Source: Streptomyces finlayi
GTDB taxonomy: Bacteria; Actinomycetota; Actinomycetes; Streptomycetales; Streptomycetaceae
Direction of reading: 5' to 3'
Length of the DNA stretch: 64,000 nt
Assembly: GCF_014216315.1 (NCBI RefSeq)
Contig: NZ_CP045702.1
Span: forward strand, 3,782,001 to 3,846,000
Shown here: one piece after another, positions 35,401-44,773 of the stretch
How positions within the stretch are numbered: the stretch's first letter is position 1
How the letters are laid out: each line of letters begins with the position of its first letter
Made by a program: the position numbers and the translations under genes
The notes under the pieces: generated by a model
What the model saw: the letters and a program-made list of their open reading frames with translations, nothing else
Told to the model about the DNA's origin: nothing
The model's database searches: none

Positions 35401-36681
35401 ATGCCAGTCGTGCGTGATCTGCGCGTACTCCTGCGTCTTCGGTACTTCCGTCGCCTTCTCGCCGTACGGCTTCTCTCACAGTCGGCCGACGGGGTGTACC
35501 AGGTCGCTCTCGCCACATACGTCGTCTTCTCCCCGGAGAAACAGGCAACGCCGGGTGCCATCGCCTCCGCCATGGCGGTGCTGCTGCTGCCGTACTCCTT
35601 CGTCGGCCCCTTCGCCGGCGTCCTCCTGGACCGCTGGTCACGCCGTCAGGTCTTCCTGTACGGGAATCTGCTCCGTGCGGTGCTTGCCTGCTGCACGGCC
35701 CTGCTGATTCTCAGCTCCGTACCCGCCTGGCTCTTCTACGTCTCCGCCCTCTGCGTCACGGCGGTCAACCGTTTTGTACTCGCCGGTCTGTCTGCGGCGC
35801 TTCCACGCGTGGTCGACGCCGACCGGCTCGTGGTCGCCAACTCCCTCTCGCCCACGGCAGGCACGCTGGCAGCGACCGCGGGCGGCGGTCTCGCCTTCGC
35901 CGTGCGCCTACTGCCCGCCGGGTCCGATGCCGCCGTGGTCCTGCTGGGAGCGACGCTCTACCTCTTCTCGGCCCTGGTTTCCCTGAGCCTGCCGCGGCGA
36001 CTGCTCGGCCCGGATGCGGACGCGAGCCATCTACGGCTTCGTGAGGCGCTGGCCGTGACCGCGCGCGGGCTCGCGGCCGGACTGCGCCACCTGGCGGAAC
36101 GGCGGGACGCCGCCCGCGCTCTGGCCGCCATGACGGTGATGAGGTTCTGCTACGGGGCTCTGACCGTCATGGTGCTGATGCTGTGCCGGTACGCGTGGTC
36201 CGAAACCGAGTCCGACGGACTGAGCCTCCTGGGGCTGGCGCTCGGAGCCTCCGCAGCGGGCTTCTTCGTCGCTGCGGTGACGACCCCCTGGGCGGTGGGG
36301 CACCTGGGCCGGTTCGGCTGGATGGCCCTGTGCGCGGGCGCCGCCGCCGTCCTGGAGCCAGCACTGGGGCTGCCGTTCGTCCTCGGGCCGATGCTGGTGG
36401 CGGCGTTCGTACTGGGCCTCGTGACACAAGGCACGAAGATCGCCACGGATACGGTGGTGCAGACGTCGGTGGACGACGCGTTCCGCGGCAGAGTCTTCTC
36501 GCTCTACGACGTGCTGGTCAATATCGCCTTCGTCATCGCCGCCGCACTTTCCGCGCTCCTGCTGCCCGCTGACGGTCGGTCGGTCACGGTGGTGACCGGA
36601 GTGGCCGTGCTCTACGCGGCCGTCTCCGTGGCGGCGTTCCGATGGATACGCGCGAGAGAAGCGCCGAGCGGGACCACCTGA
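35401..36681 (+). CDS. Major facilitator superfamily exporter
   Basis: A 426-residue protein with twelve predicted transmembrane helices. The MFS loop signature appears as GVLLDRWSRRQVF near residue 75. Such proteins export drugs or metabolites using the proton gradient; the substrate is unknown. No ribosome-binding site is apparent before ATG 35401. Two palindromic parS sites lie between its stop and the convergent cca gene. Confidence 0.88.
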   Translation: MPVVRDLRVLLRLRYFRRLLAVRLLSQSADGVYQVALATYVVFSPEKQATPGAIASAMAVLLLPYSFVGPFAGVLLDRWSRRQVFLYGNLLRAVLACCTALLILSSVPAWLFYVSALCVTAVNRFVLAGLSAALPRVVDADRLVVANSLSPTAGTLAATAGGGLAFAVRLLPAGSDAAVVLLGATLYLFSALVSLSLPRRLLGPDADASHLRLREALAVTARGLAAGLRHLAERRDAARALAAMTVMRFCYGALTVMVLMLCRYAWSETESDGLSLLGLALGASAAGFFVAAVTTPWAVGHLGRFGWMALCAGAAAVLEPALGLPFVLGPMLVAAFVLGLVTQGTKIATDTVVQTSVDDAFRGRVFSLYDVLVNIAFVIAAALSALLLPADGRSVTVVTGVAVLYAAVSVAAFRWIRAREAPSGTT

Positions 36682-36686
36682 CACCG

Positions 36687-36716
36687 AGGGCGCTGTTTCA
36701 CGTGAAACAGCGCCCT
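36687..36716. repeat. 30-bp perfect palindrome with parS site d
   Basis: The parS consensus TGTTTCACGTGAAACA (36694-36709) is extended on each side by 7 bp of perfect symmetry (AGGGCGC / GCGCCCT). It begins six bases past the MFS stop codon. Confidence 0.92.
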
Positions 36717-36744
36717 TCGGTACCCCGACACCTCGGCCCACACA

Positions 36745-36782
36745 GGCCCGGGTCATGTTTCACGTGAAACATGGCCCGGGCC
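36745..36782. repeat. 38-bp palindrome with parS site e
   Basis: The parS sequence TGTTTCACGTGAAACA (36756-36771) is embedded in a 38-bp inverted repeat with a single T/G mismatch pair. It ends five bases before the cca stop codon on the opposite strand and is the partner of the palindrome at 36687-36716. Confidence 0.92.
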
Positions 36783-36787
36783 CGGCA

Positions 36788-38230
36788 TCAGCTCTGCGTC
36801 GCCCACCACTCCTTGAGCGCGGCAGCGGCCGCATCGCGCTCCATCGGCCCGTTCTCCAGCCGTAGCTCCAGCAGGAACGTGTACGCCTTGCCGATCACCG
36901 GCCCGGGGCCGACATCCAGGATCTCCATGATCTCGTTGCCGTCCAGGTCAGGGCGGATCGAGTCCAGTTCCTCCTTCTCCTGCAACTGGGCGATGCGCTC
37001 CTCAAGGCCGTCGTACGTCCGCGAGAGAGCGCTCGCCTTGCGCTTGTTCCGCGTCGTGCAGTCCGACCGGGTCAGCTTGTGCAGACGCTCCAGCAGGGGC
37101 CCGGCGTCGCGCACATACCTGCGGACCGCCGAGTCCGTCCACTCCCCGTCGCCGTAGCCATGAAAACGAAGGTGTAGCTCGACGAGCTTCGAGACGTCCT
37201 TGACCATGTCGTTGGAGTACTTGAGGTCGGTCATCCGCTTCCTGGTCATCTTCGCGCCGACCACTTCGTGGTGGTGGAAGGAGACGCGGCCGTCCTTCTC
37301 GAAGCGGCGAGTCCTCGGCTTGCCGATGTCGTGCAGCAGAGCCGCGAGCCTCAGCACAAGGTCCGGCCCCTCCTCCTCGAGGTCGATGGCCTGCTCGAGA
37401 ACGGTGAGCGAATGCTCGTAGACGTCCTTGTGACGGTGATGCTCATCACTTTCCAAGCGCAGCGCAGGAAGCTCCGGCATCACATGGGCAGCCAGGCCCG
37501 TGTCGACAAGAAGCCCGAGACCCTTGCGTGGGTGAGCGGAGAGGAGCAGCTTGTTCAGCTCTTCACGGACCCGCTCGGCCGAAACGATCTCGATCCGTCC
37601 CGCCATGTCCGTCATGGCCTCGACCACGTCCGGGGCGACCTCGAAGTCCAGCTGCGCGGCGAACCGCGCGGCACGGAGCATCCGCAGCGGGTCGTCGGAG
37701 AAGGACTCCTCGGGAGTCCCAGGGGTACGCAGGACTCGCTCCGAAAGGTCCTTCAGTCCGTCGTGCGGGTCGACGAACTCCTTCTGCGGCAGCGCGACGG
37801 CCATGGCATTGACCGTGAAGTCCCGGCGTACGAGGTCTTCCTCGATGGAGTCGCCGTAGGAGACCTCGGGCTTGCGCGAGGCCCTGTCATACGCTTCCGA
37901 CCGGTATGTCGTGACCTCGACCTGGTATCCGTCCTTCTGGCATCCGACAGTGCCGAAGGCGATCCCGACCTCCCACACCGAGTCCGCCCACGGACGAACG
38001 ATCTTGAGAACGTCCTCGGGGTGAGCGTCGGTCGTGAAGTCCAGGTCGTTTCCGAGCCTGCCGAGCAGCGCGTCGCGGACCGAGCCACCGACCAGGGCAA
38101 GGCTGAACCCGGCCCCCTGGAATCGGCGGGCAAGGTCGTCGGCGACCGGGGACACTCGCAGCAGTTCACTGACTGCGTGGTGCTGCACCTGGCTCAGTGC
38201 ACTGGCGTTGTCTTCGTTGGCATTCGGCAC
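36788..38230 (-). CDS. cca: CCA tRNA nucleotidyltransferase / poly(A) polymerase family
   Basis: A 480-residue protein from GTG 38228-38230 (an upstream in-frame GTG at 38251 is possible). The nucleotidyltransferase signature is LVGGSVRDALLGR (about 46-58) and DLDFTTDA (62-69), followed by RRDFTVNAMA and the neck helices. An HD domain with LLHDIGKPRTR lies near residue 290. The enzyme adds or repairs the 3' CCA of tRNA. In actinobacteria this gene sits beside murJ near oriC, as here. Confidence 0.95.
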   Translation of the reverse strand: MPNANEDNASALSQVQHHAVSELLRVSPVADDLARRFQGAGFSLALVGGSVRDALLGRLGNDLDFTTDAHPEDVLKIVRPWADSVWEVGIAFGTVGCQKDGYQVEVTTYRSEAYDRASRKPEVSYGDSIEEDLVRRDFTVNAMAVALPQKEFVDPHDGLKDLSERVLRTPGTPEESFSDDPLRMLRAARFAAQLDFEVAPDVVEAMTDMAGRIEIVSAERVREELNKLLLSAHPRKGLGLLVDTGLAAHVMPELPALRLESDEHHRHKDVYEHSLTVLEQAIDLEEEGPDLVLRLAALLHDIGKPRTRRFEKDGRVSFHHHEVVGAKMTRKRMTDLKYSNDMVKDVSKLVELHLRFHGYGDGEWTDSAVRRYVRDAGPLLERLHKLTRSDCTTRNKRKASALSRTYDGLEERIAQLQEKEELDSIRPDLDGNEIMEILDVGPGPVIGKAYTFLLELRLENGPMERDAAAAALKEWWATQS

Positions 38231-38412
38231 AACAGAAAAGGGTACGTGCACCGACCGGCCCGGGCGTCATTGATTTTTGTGACCCTGCGAGACTCTCCCG
38301 ATCATGTGGCGCAGTCCCCAGCACGTAGCTTTGGCGCACCTCGTTACCATGCGGGGACGCAGGGACCGACACGATCGACAGCAGTTGACGATGACGAGGG
38401 ACGGGTAGGCGC

Positions 38413-40710
38413 GTGGCCGAGGCGGCAGACTTTCAGGGGATGAGTCCCGCTCCTGCCCGCCGGTGGTTGCGGCGCACAGCCTCCTTGCTCGTCGGGGCGC
38501 CACTGCTGGCCGGCCTTCTCAGCGGTCCCACGGCGCCCGCGGCACAGGCGGGGGAGCCGACGAAGGCCCCCACCGGCTCCAGCACCGTCGCGGTGTCGCT
38601 CGACACACTGAGCCCCAGCGCGCCGGTGAAGGGGGACACCCTCACCGTTTCCGGCACCTTGACGAACAACGGCAAGGAAACGATCAACAGCGCTTCGGTC
38701 GATCTGCGGGTGGGCCCGAAACTGTCCGGCAGGACGGCGATCGACGATGCCGCCAAGCGGACCGGCTACCTGCCGGGACCCGATCCGGCCGCCCTGGGCG
38801 GCAAGTACACGGTGAAGACCGCGAATCTACGGTCCGGGCTCAGCCAGGACTTCGAGTTCTCCGTGCCTGTCAGCAAACTGCCGCTGGACGAAGCGGGCGT
38901 CTACCAGCTCGGCGTCTCGATCTCGGGCAGGACCGCCCGTGCACCCTATGACCAGGTGCTGGGTATCCAGCGGACCTTTGTTCCCTGGCAGCCCAAGGAA
39001 AGCGAAGCGAAGACCAAACTGACCTATCTCTGGCCGCTCATTGCCTCCGCCCACGTCAGCGCCGAGACCGGCTCGGACGAACAGCAGACACCGGTCTTCA
39101 CCGACGACGACCTCGCGGCCGAGCTCGCCCCGGGCGGCCGGCTCGAGCAGCTGGTGTCACTGGGCAGCCGGCTCCCCGTGACCTGGGTCATCGACCCCGA
39201 CCTGCTGGCCACGGTCGACGCGATGACGAAGAACTACCAGATCAAGGTCGGGGACACCACGGTCGCGGGGAAGAACCAGGACGTCGCCAAGCGGTGGCTG
39301 ACAGAGCTGGAGGCGGCGGTCGAGGACGGCAAGGTGATCGCGCTGCCGTTCGCCGACCCGGATCTGGCATCGATCGCACACCGCGGCAAGAGCGTCTCGG
39401 GAACCCTCAGCCATCTGCAGAACGCCACCGAGGTGGCGGGTCCGACAGTGGAGACCATCCTCCACGTGAGGCCTTCCACCGACTTCGCCTGGCCCGTGGA
39501 AGGCGCGGTCGACCCCTCGATCGTGGACGTCGCCACCTCTGCCGGCGCCCACAACGTGATCGCCCGGAGCGACAGCCTCACGGAAACCGGCAGCCTTCGC
39601 TACACACCGACCGCGGCCCGGCCGATCGGCGGTGGCACCACTGCCGTCGTCGCGGACCACCGGCTCTCGACGGCTTTCAAGGGCGACATGTCGCACGCCG
39701 GAGGGTCCACGCTCGCCGTCCAGAAGTTCCTGGCGCAGACCCTGGCACTCACTGAGCAGGATCCCGGGAAGCAGCGCAGCATCGTCGTCGCCCCCCAGCG
39801 GACGCCCAGTACCTCCCAGGCCCAGTCGATGGCCGCCTCCCTGCACGCTCTCATCGACGAGCGCTGGACACAGCCCCTCGACCTGACGGCCGCGGCCGAG
39901 GAGAAGCCGGACACCCGGGCGACGACCAAGGTGCCCCGGTCCTCGCAGTACCCGAAGAAGCTGCGCGGCCAGGAACTCCCCGTCCAGGCGTTCCAGGACG
40001 TCAGGACGACCAAGGACTCGCTCAACAGCTTCCAGGTCATCCTCACCCAGCCCGACCGGGTGGTCACCCCCTTCGGTAACGCGATCAACCGCTCCATGTC
40101 GGCGTCGTGGCGAGGCAGGCCGCTGGAGGCACAGCGGTACCGTGATGCGGTACGCACGTATCTGCGCGGTCTCTCCAGCGAGGTCCTGCTCATCGCGAAG
40201 TCGGACGTCACCCTGTCCGGCCGGAGCGCGACCATTCCCGTCACGGTGCAGAACAAGCTGGTCCAGGACGTCGACAACCTGGTTCTCCGGCTGACGTCGG
40301 AGAACGCGACGCGGCTGAAGCTCGACGACGACGGCCCCGTGGCGGAGCAGCCGGTCAAGATCGCGGGTGGGCACAGCCAGTCCGTGAAATTCGACGCCGC
40401 TGCCAATGTCAACGGCCAAGTCCAGGTCACCGCAAGGCTGTTCACCGAGGACGGCACACCGTACGGCGAAGAGATGACCTTCACGGTGAAGGTCTCGGAA
40501 GTCACGCCGACCGTGCTGCTCGTCATCGCCGGAGGACTCCTGCTGCTGGTCCTGGCGGGCATCAGGATGTACACACACCGCAAGCGCGCCATCGCAAGCG
40601 ACACAACGGAGGACAACGGCGGCGAACCCGAGCAGCCGAGTGACCCGACGCCGGACACTGGTCCGGAAAGCGGGGACCCGTCAGGAACGGGTGAGAAAGT
40701 GGACCGTTGA
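38413..40710 (+). CDS. DUF6049 family secreted, membrane-anchored protein
   Basis: A 765-residue protein from GTG 38413. A signal peptide (WLRRTASLLVGAPLLAGLLSG, cleaved near AAQAG at about residue 47) leads to an Ig-like domain (about 55-180), a large central domain, another beta-sandwich region, and a C-terminal membrane helix (about 696-716) with an acidic cytoplasmic tail. The family is conserved upstream of murJ in actinobacteria, and its function is unknown. It lies 49 bases before murJ in what looks like one transcription unit with murJ and the pseudokinase, so a role in peptidoglycan precursor export is plausible. Confidence 0.85.
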   Translation: MAEAADFQGMSPAPARRWLRRTASLLVGAPLLAGLLSGPTAPAAQAGEPTKAPTGSSTVAVSLDTLSPSAPVKGDTLTVSGTLTNNGKETINSASVDLRVGPKLSGRTAIDDAAKRTGYLPGPDPAALGGKYTVKTANLRSGLSQDFEFSVPVSKLPLDEAGVYQLGVSISGRTARAPYDQVLGIQRTFVPWQPKESEAKTKLTYLWPLIASAHVSAETGSDEQQTPVFTDDDLAAELAPGGRLEQLVSLGSRLPVTWVIDPDLLATVDAMTKNYQIKVGDTTVAGKNQDVAKRWLTELEAAVEDGKVIALPFADPDLASIAHRGKSVSGTLSHLQNATEVAGPTVETILHVRPSTDFAWPVEGAVDPSIVDVATSAGAHNVIARSDSLTETGSLRYTPTAARPIGGGTTAVVADHRLSTAFKGDMSHAGGSTLAVQKFLAQTLALTEQDPGKQRSIVVAPQRTPSTSQAQSMAASLHALIDERWTQPLDLTAAAEEKPDTRATTKVPRSSQYPKKLRGQELPVQAFQDVRTTKDSLNSFQVILTQPDRVVTPFGNAINRSMSASWRGRPLEAQRYRDAVRTYLRGLSSEVLLIAKSDVTLSGRSATIPVTVQNKLVQDVDNLVLRLTSENATRLKLDDDGPVAEQPVKIAGGHSQSVKFDAAANVNGQVQVTARLFTEDGTPYGEEMTFTVKVSEVTPTVLLVIAGGLLLLVLAGIRMYTHRKRAIASDTTEDNGGEPEQPSDPTPDTGPESGDPSGTGEKVDR

Positions 40711-40759
40711 GCGATGTCTGTCGTGGCCGGTCGGCCGGGGACGATGAGGTGGGGTTTCG

Positions 40760-42919
40760 ATGAACGCGCCGTACGACGGTGACCGCGGCCAGGGCGCGGG
40801 CGGAGGTGGGTCCCCCGGAGGGTCGGCGGTCCCTCCGGACAGCGGCGAAAGTCCGACGCCTCCTGACCCGTACCTTCAGCACGCGTACGACCACGATCCC
40901 TACCGGGCCCAGGACCTCGCGGCCCAGGATCCGGTGGCCGAGGCGCTCTACGACCGCGCCTCGCACCCGCCGCCGCCTCCGGGCACCTTCCAGGAGCCTC
41001 AGCCGCTCTACCAGCAGCCCCCGGCGGCCCCGTACGCCCCCGATCCCCGGCTGTGGGCCCAGACACCCGCACCCGAGCCCTCCGGGCCCTCCCGGCACCT
41101 CCCGTACGGCGACAACGCGGCGACCACCCAGTTCGTCGGGGTGGACGATCTGGTCACCCGTGCGTCCGACGACCGCGAGGAGCCGGACGCCTTCGCCCAT
41201 CTCTTCCGGGACCAGGAGGGCTCGGGAAGGCCCCCGGGGCCGCCGCCGGAGCCCGAACCGGCCCCCGCTCCCGTCCCGCCCAAGTCCGGCGGCCGGGCCT
41301 CCGGTCTACTGAAGTCCAGTGCGTTGATGGCCGCAGGCACCATGGTGTCGCGGCTCACCGGCTTCGTACGCAGCCTGGTGATCACCGCCGCACTGGGTGC
41401 GGCGACGCTCGGTGACGCCTTCACCATCGCCTACACCCTGCCCACGATGATCTACATCCTCACCGTGGGCGGCGGGCTGAACTCGGTGTTCGTCCCGCAA
41501 CTCGTCCGTTCCATGAAGAACGACGAGGACGGCGGAGAGGCATTCGCCAACCGGCTGCTGACTCTCGTGATGGTGGCACTCGGCGTGATCGTCGCCGTGG
41601 CGGTGTTCGCGGCTCCCTGGCTGATCGGCATGATGTCGCAGACCATCGCGACGAACCCCGACGCCAACAGCGTCGCCGTCACCTTCGCCAGGTACTGCCT
41701 GCCGACCATCTTCTTCATGGGTGTCCATGTCGTGATGGGCCAGATCCTGAACGCCCGCGGGAAGTTCGGCGCGATGATGTGGACCCCGGTCCTCAACAAC
41801 GTCGTCATGATCTTCACCTTCGGCCTGTTCATCTGGGTGTACGGCACCTCGGGCGAGTCCGACATGGGCGTGACGACGATCCCCGACGAGGGCGTCCAGC
41901 TCCTGGGAATCGGCACGCTGCTCGGGCTGGTCGTCCAGGCCCTCGCGATGATCCCTTACCTGCGCGAAGCAGGTTTCCGCTTCCGCCCGCGGTTCGACTG
42001 GAAGGGCCACGGGCTCGGCAAGACGATCAAGCTCGCCAAGTGGACCGTCCTGTTCGTCCTCGCCAACCAGGCGGGCGTCCTGGTCGTCACCCAGCTGGCG
42101 ACCTCGGCGGGCGAGGCATCCGGCAAGAACGGCACGGGCTTCCTCGCCTACTCGAACGCCCAGCTGATCTGGGGCATGCCGCAGGCCATCATCACCGTCT
42201 CGGTCATGGCCGCTCTGCTCCCGCGCATCTCCCGGGCGGCCCATGACAACGATCCCGGCGCCGTCCGCGACGACATCTCACAGGGACTGCGGAACTCGGC
42301 CGTGGCCATCGTGCCGGTCGCCTTCACCTTCCTGGCGCTCGGCCTGCCCATGTGCACCCTGCTGTACGCCACCAGCGGCACCGAAGCGGCCCGCTCCATG
42401 GGCTTCATCCTGATGGCGTTCGGCCTCGGCCTCATCCCGTACTCCGTGCAGTACGTCGTGCTGCGCGGCTTCTACGCGTACGAGGACACCCGCACCCCCT
42501 TCTACAACACCGTCATCGTGGCGGCGGTCAACGCAGCTGCCTCCGCGCTCAGCTACGTGCTCCTTCCGGCCCAGTGGGCCGTCGTCGGCATGGCGGCCTC
42601 GTACGGGCTGGCCTACGCGGTCGGCGTGGGAGTCGCCTGGCGCCGGCTGCGCAACCGGCTCGGCGGCGACCTGGACGGCCCCCGCATCGTGCGCACCTAC
42701 GCACGGCTCTGTCTGGCGGCAGTCCCCGCGGCGGTCGTCGGCGGCGGCATCGGCTTCGCCCTCCTCGCCGCTCTGGGCGAGGGCGCCCTCGGCTCGCTCG
42801 CCGCATTGATCTGCGGCGGCATCGTACTGCTGGGCGTCTTCTTCCTGGCCGCGAAGAAGATGCGCATCGAGGAGCTCAACGGCATGGTCGGCATGGTCCG
42901 GGGGCGACTCGGACGGTAA
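40760..42919 (+). CDS. murJ: Lipid II flippase MurJ (MviN)
   Basis: A 719-residue protein. About 185 residues of Pro/Gln/Asp-rich cytoplasmic N-terminus precede the fourteen-helix MurJ/MviN core, which begins LLKSSALMAAGTMVSRLTGF. Conserved arginines of the flippase cavity are visible in that segment, and LRGFYAYEDTRTPFYNT is the typical loop. It flips lipid II to the outer membrane face. The actinobacterial extension and the neighbouring pseudokinase echo mycobacterial MviN, whose C-terminal pseudokinase binds FhaA; here the two are separate genes. Confidence 0.95.
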   Translation: MNAPYDGDRGQGAGGGGSPGGSAVPPDSGESPTPPDPYLQHAYDHDPYRAQDLAAQDPVAEALYDRASHPPPPPGTFQEPQPLYQQPPAAPYAPDPRLWAQTPAPEPSGPSRHLPYGDNAATTQFVGVDDLVTRASDDREEPDAFAHLFRDQEGSGRPPGPPPEPEPAPAPVPPKSGGRASGLLKSSALMAAGTMVSRLTGFVRSLVITAALGAATLGDAFTIAYTLPTMIYILTVGGGLNSVFVPQLVRSMKNDEDGGEAFANRLLTLVMVALGVIVAVAVFAAPWLIGMMSQTIATNPDANSVAVTFARYCLPTIFFMGVHVVMGQILNARGKFGAMMWTPVLNNVVMIFTFGLFIWVYGTSGESDMGVTTIPDEGVQLLGIGTLLGLVVQALAMIPYLREAGFRFRPRFDWKGHGLGKTIKLAKWTVLFVLANQAGVLVVTQLATSAGEASGKNGTGFLAYSNAQLIWGMPQAIITVSVMAALLPRISRAAHDNDPGAVRDDISQGLRNSAVAIVPVAFTFLALGLPMCTLLYATSGTEAARSMGFILMAFGLGLIPYSVQYVVLRGFYAYEDTRTPFYNTVIVAAVNAAASALSYVLLPAQWAVVGMAASYGLAYAVGVGVAWRRLRNRLGGDLDGPRIVRTYARLCLAAVPAAVVGGGIGFALLAALGEGALGSLAALICGGIVLLGVFFLAAKKMRIEELNGMVGMVRGRLGR

Positions 42920-43050
42920 GTGGGAAAACCGGGCAGCACAACCTTCGCCGGACACCGCGTGTCGTGCATAGCGCCGGAGTGTGGGCACAATTGGCGTGAC
43001 TGTGCAGAGCCGGCTGGCATCGCTCAACGGATGGGGAGGCAGGAACGACG

Positions 43051-44748
43051 GTGGCGGAACGTAGCACGGCTGCCGTCGACGTGGCCGACAACAGCGGCAG
43101 TAAGCCGCTGACCGCCAAGGCGGACGAGGCCACGACCGACGGGACCGCGGAACCCCAGGACGCAGCAGGCGTGACCCCCAAGGACTCGGCCGGTGGGCGA
43201 GAGAACTTGCGTGACATCCCCCCGGCGCCGGATGTGCACAGTGGCCACAAGCTCGCCGGACGGTATCGCCTCGAAGAGTGCGTCACCCGTCTGGACGGAT
43301 TCAGCAGCTGGCGCGCTGTGGACGAGAAGCTGCGCCGCGCGGTGGGAGTGCATCTCCTCCCCGCAGACCACCCGCGTGCCCGCTCCGTGCTGGCCGCCGC
43401 CCGGTCCTCCGCTCTGCTCGGAGACCCGCGCTTCGTCCAGGTCCTGGACGCCGTCGAGGAGGACGAACTCGTCTACGTCGTCCACGAATGGCTCCCGGAC
43501 GCCACCGAACTCACCGCCCTGCTGGCCTCCGGCCCCATGGAGGCTCACGACGCGTACCAGCTCGTCAACCAGATCTCCCAGGCGATGGCGGCCGCGCACC
43601 GCGAGGGCCTGGCTCACCTGAGGCTCACGCCCGGAGCGGTGCTGCGCAGCTCGACCGGGCAGTACCGGATTCGCGGCCTCGCGGTGAACGCCGCCCTGCG
43701 GGGCATCACCGCGGAGCGCCCGCTGCGTACGGACACCGAGGCCATCGGGGCCCTGCTCTACGCCGCCCTGACCCATCGCTGGCCCTACGAGAACGATGCC
43801 TACGGGCTTTCGGGTCTGCCCAAGGGAGTAGGGCTGATCGCCCCCGACCAGGTGCGGGCCGGCGTTCACCGCGGACTCTCGGAAATCGCCATGCGCGCGC
43901 TCGCCAACGACGGCGCCACCGCCTCCCGCCAGGAACAGCCCTGCACCACGCCGGACGAGCTGGCCAAAGCTGTCGCGGCCATGCCGCGCATCGTGCCGCC
44001 GGAACCGACGTTCACCGCACCGCCCGAGTACCAGCGCACCACCTACCAGCAGGGCACCTACGGGCGTCCCTCGTCCCGTCCGAGCCATGCGCCACAGCCC
44101 GTCATGGCGCCGCCGCCCCCGCTGCAGAGCCGCACAGGCAGGGCCCTGAAATGGGCCGTGTCCGCACTCCTGATCGCGGCGCTCGGTCTCGGCAGCTGGC
44201 AGCTGGCCGAGACCGTCCTCGACCGTGACAAGGGCCCCGTGGACCCGGGCACCACCCAGACGACCCCGGACGACGACAAGAAGAACGAGGCGGACGAAAC
44301 CGGCAAGCCCATCACCATCACCGGAGCCAGGGACTACGACCCGCTCGGTCGCGACGGCTCCGAGAAGCCCGCCGCGATAAAGAACGTGTACGACGGTGAT
44401 CCCAGCACCTTCTGGCACACGGACGGCTACGCCACCGCCGCCTTCGGCAACCTCAAGGACGGTGTCGGAGTTGTCCTCGACCTCGGCAAGGTCCAACAGG
44501 TCGGTGCCGTCGATGTCTCCTTCCTCGGAGGCACCACATCGGTCGAACTCCGGACGACAGAAAGCTCAGCCGTGCCGGCGTTTCCCAGCGGATTCACGAA
44601 GGTTGCCGACGGATCAGGAGTGAAGGTGTCCCTCAAGCCCGGCGAAGCCGTGAAGGCGCGGTACGTTCTCGTCTGGCTGACCAATCTGCCACTGGGCGAT
44701 GACGGTAGATTCCGCGGCAAGGTATCGGCCATCAAGATCACCAGCTGA
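43051..44748 (+). CDS. Membrane-anchored pseudokinase with extracytoplasmic discoidin-like domain
   Basis: A 565-residue protein from GTG 43051. The cytoplasmic region from about 68 to 310 has the Ser/Thr kinase fold (AGRYRLEECVTRLDGFSSWRAV), but the Gly-rich loop is absent, the VAIK lysine is replaced in VGVHLL, HRD is replaced by HLRLTPGAVL, and no DFG is seen. A Pro-rich linker, one membrane helix (about 365-390) and an extracytoplasmic galactose-binding-like domain (about 420-565, with VYDGDPSTFWHTDGY) follow. It corresponds to the pseudokinase part of mycobacterial MviN and lies 131 bases after murJ, so it probably regulates lipid II flipping. Confidence 0.85.
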   Translation: MAERSTAAVDVADNSGSKPLTAKADEATTDGTAEPQDAAGVTPKDSAGGRENLRDIPPAPDVHSGHKLAGRYRLEECVTRLDGFSSWRAVDEKLRRAVGVHLLPADHPRARSVLAAARSSALLGDPRFVQVLDAVEEDELVYVVHEWLPDATELTALLASGPMEAHDAYQLVNQISQAMAAAHREGLAHLRLTPGAVLRSSTGQYRIRGLAVNAALRGITAERPLRTDTEAIGALLYAALTHRWPYENDAYGLSGLPKGVGLIAPDQVRAGVHRGLSEIAMRALANDGATASRQEQPCTTPDELAKAVAAMPRIVPPEPTFTAPPEYQRTTYQQGTYGRPSSRPSHAPQPVMAPPPPLQSRTGRALKWAVSALLIAALGLGSWQLAETVLDRDKGPVDPGTTQTTPDDDKKNEADETGKPITITGARDYDPLGRDGSEKPAAIKNVYDGDPSTFWHTDGYATAAFGNLKDGVGVVLDLGKVQQVGAVDVSFLGGTTSVELRTTESSAVPAFPSGFTKVADGSGVKVSLKPGEAVKARYVLVWLTNLPLGDDGRFRGKVSAIKITS

Positions 44749-44773
44749 CGGCAGCAGGGGAGGGGGCTCACCG

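Noticed and set aside
38600..40600. Long antisense frames in the DUF6049 gene
   Set aside because: They mirror a gene with a clear signal peptide and membrane anchor; no independent evidence.
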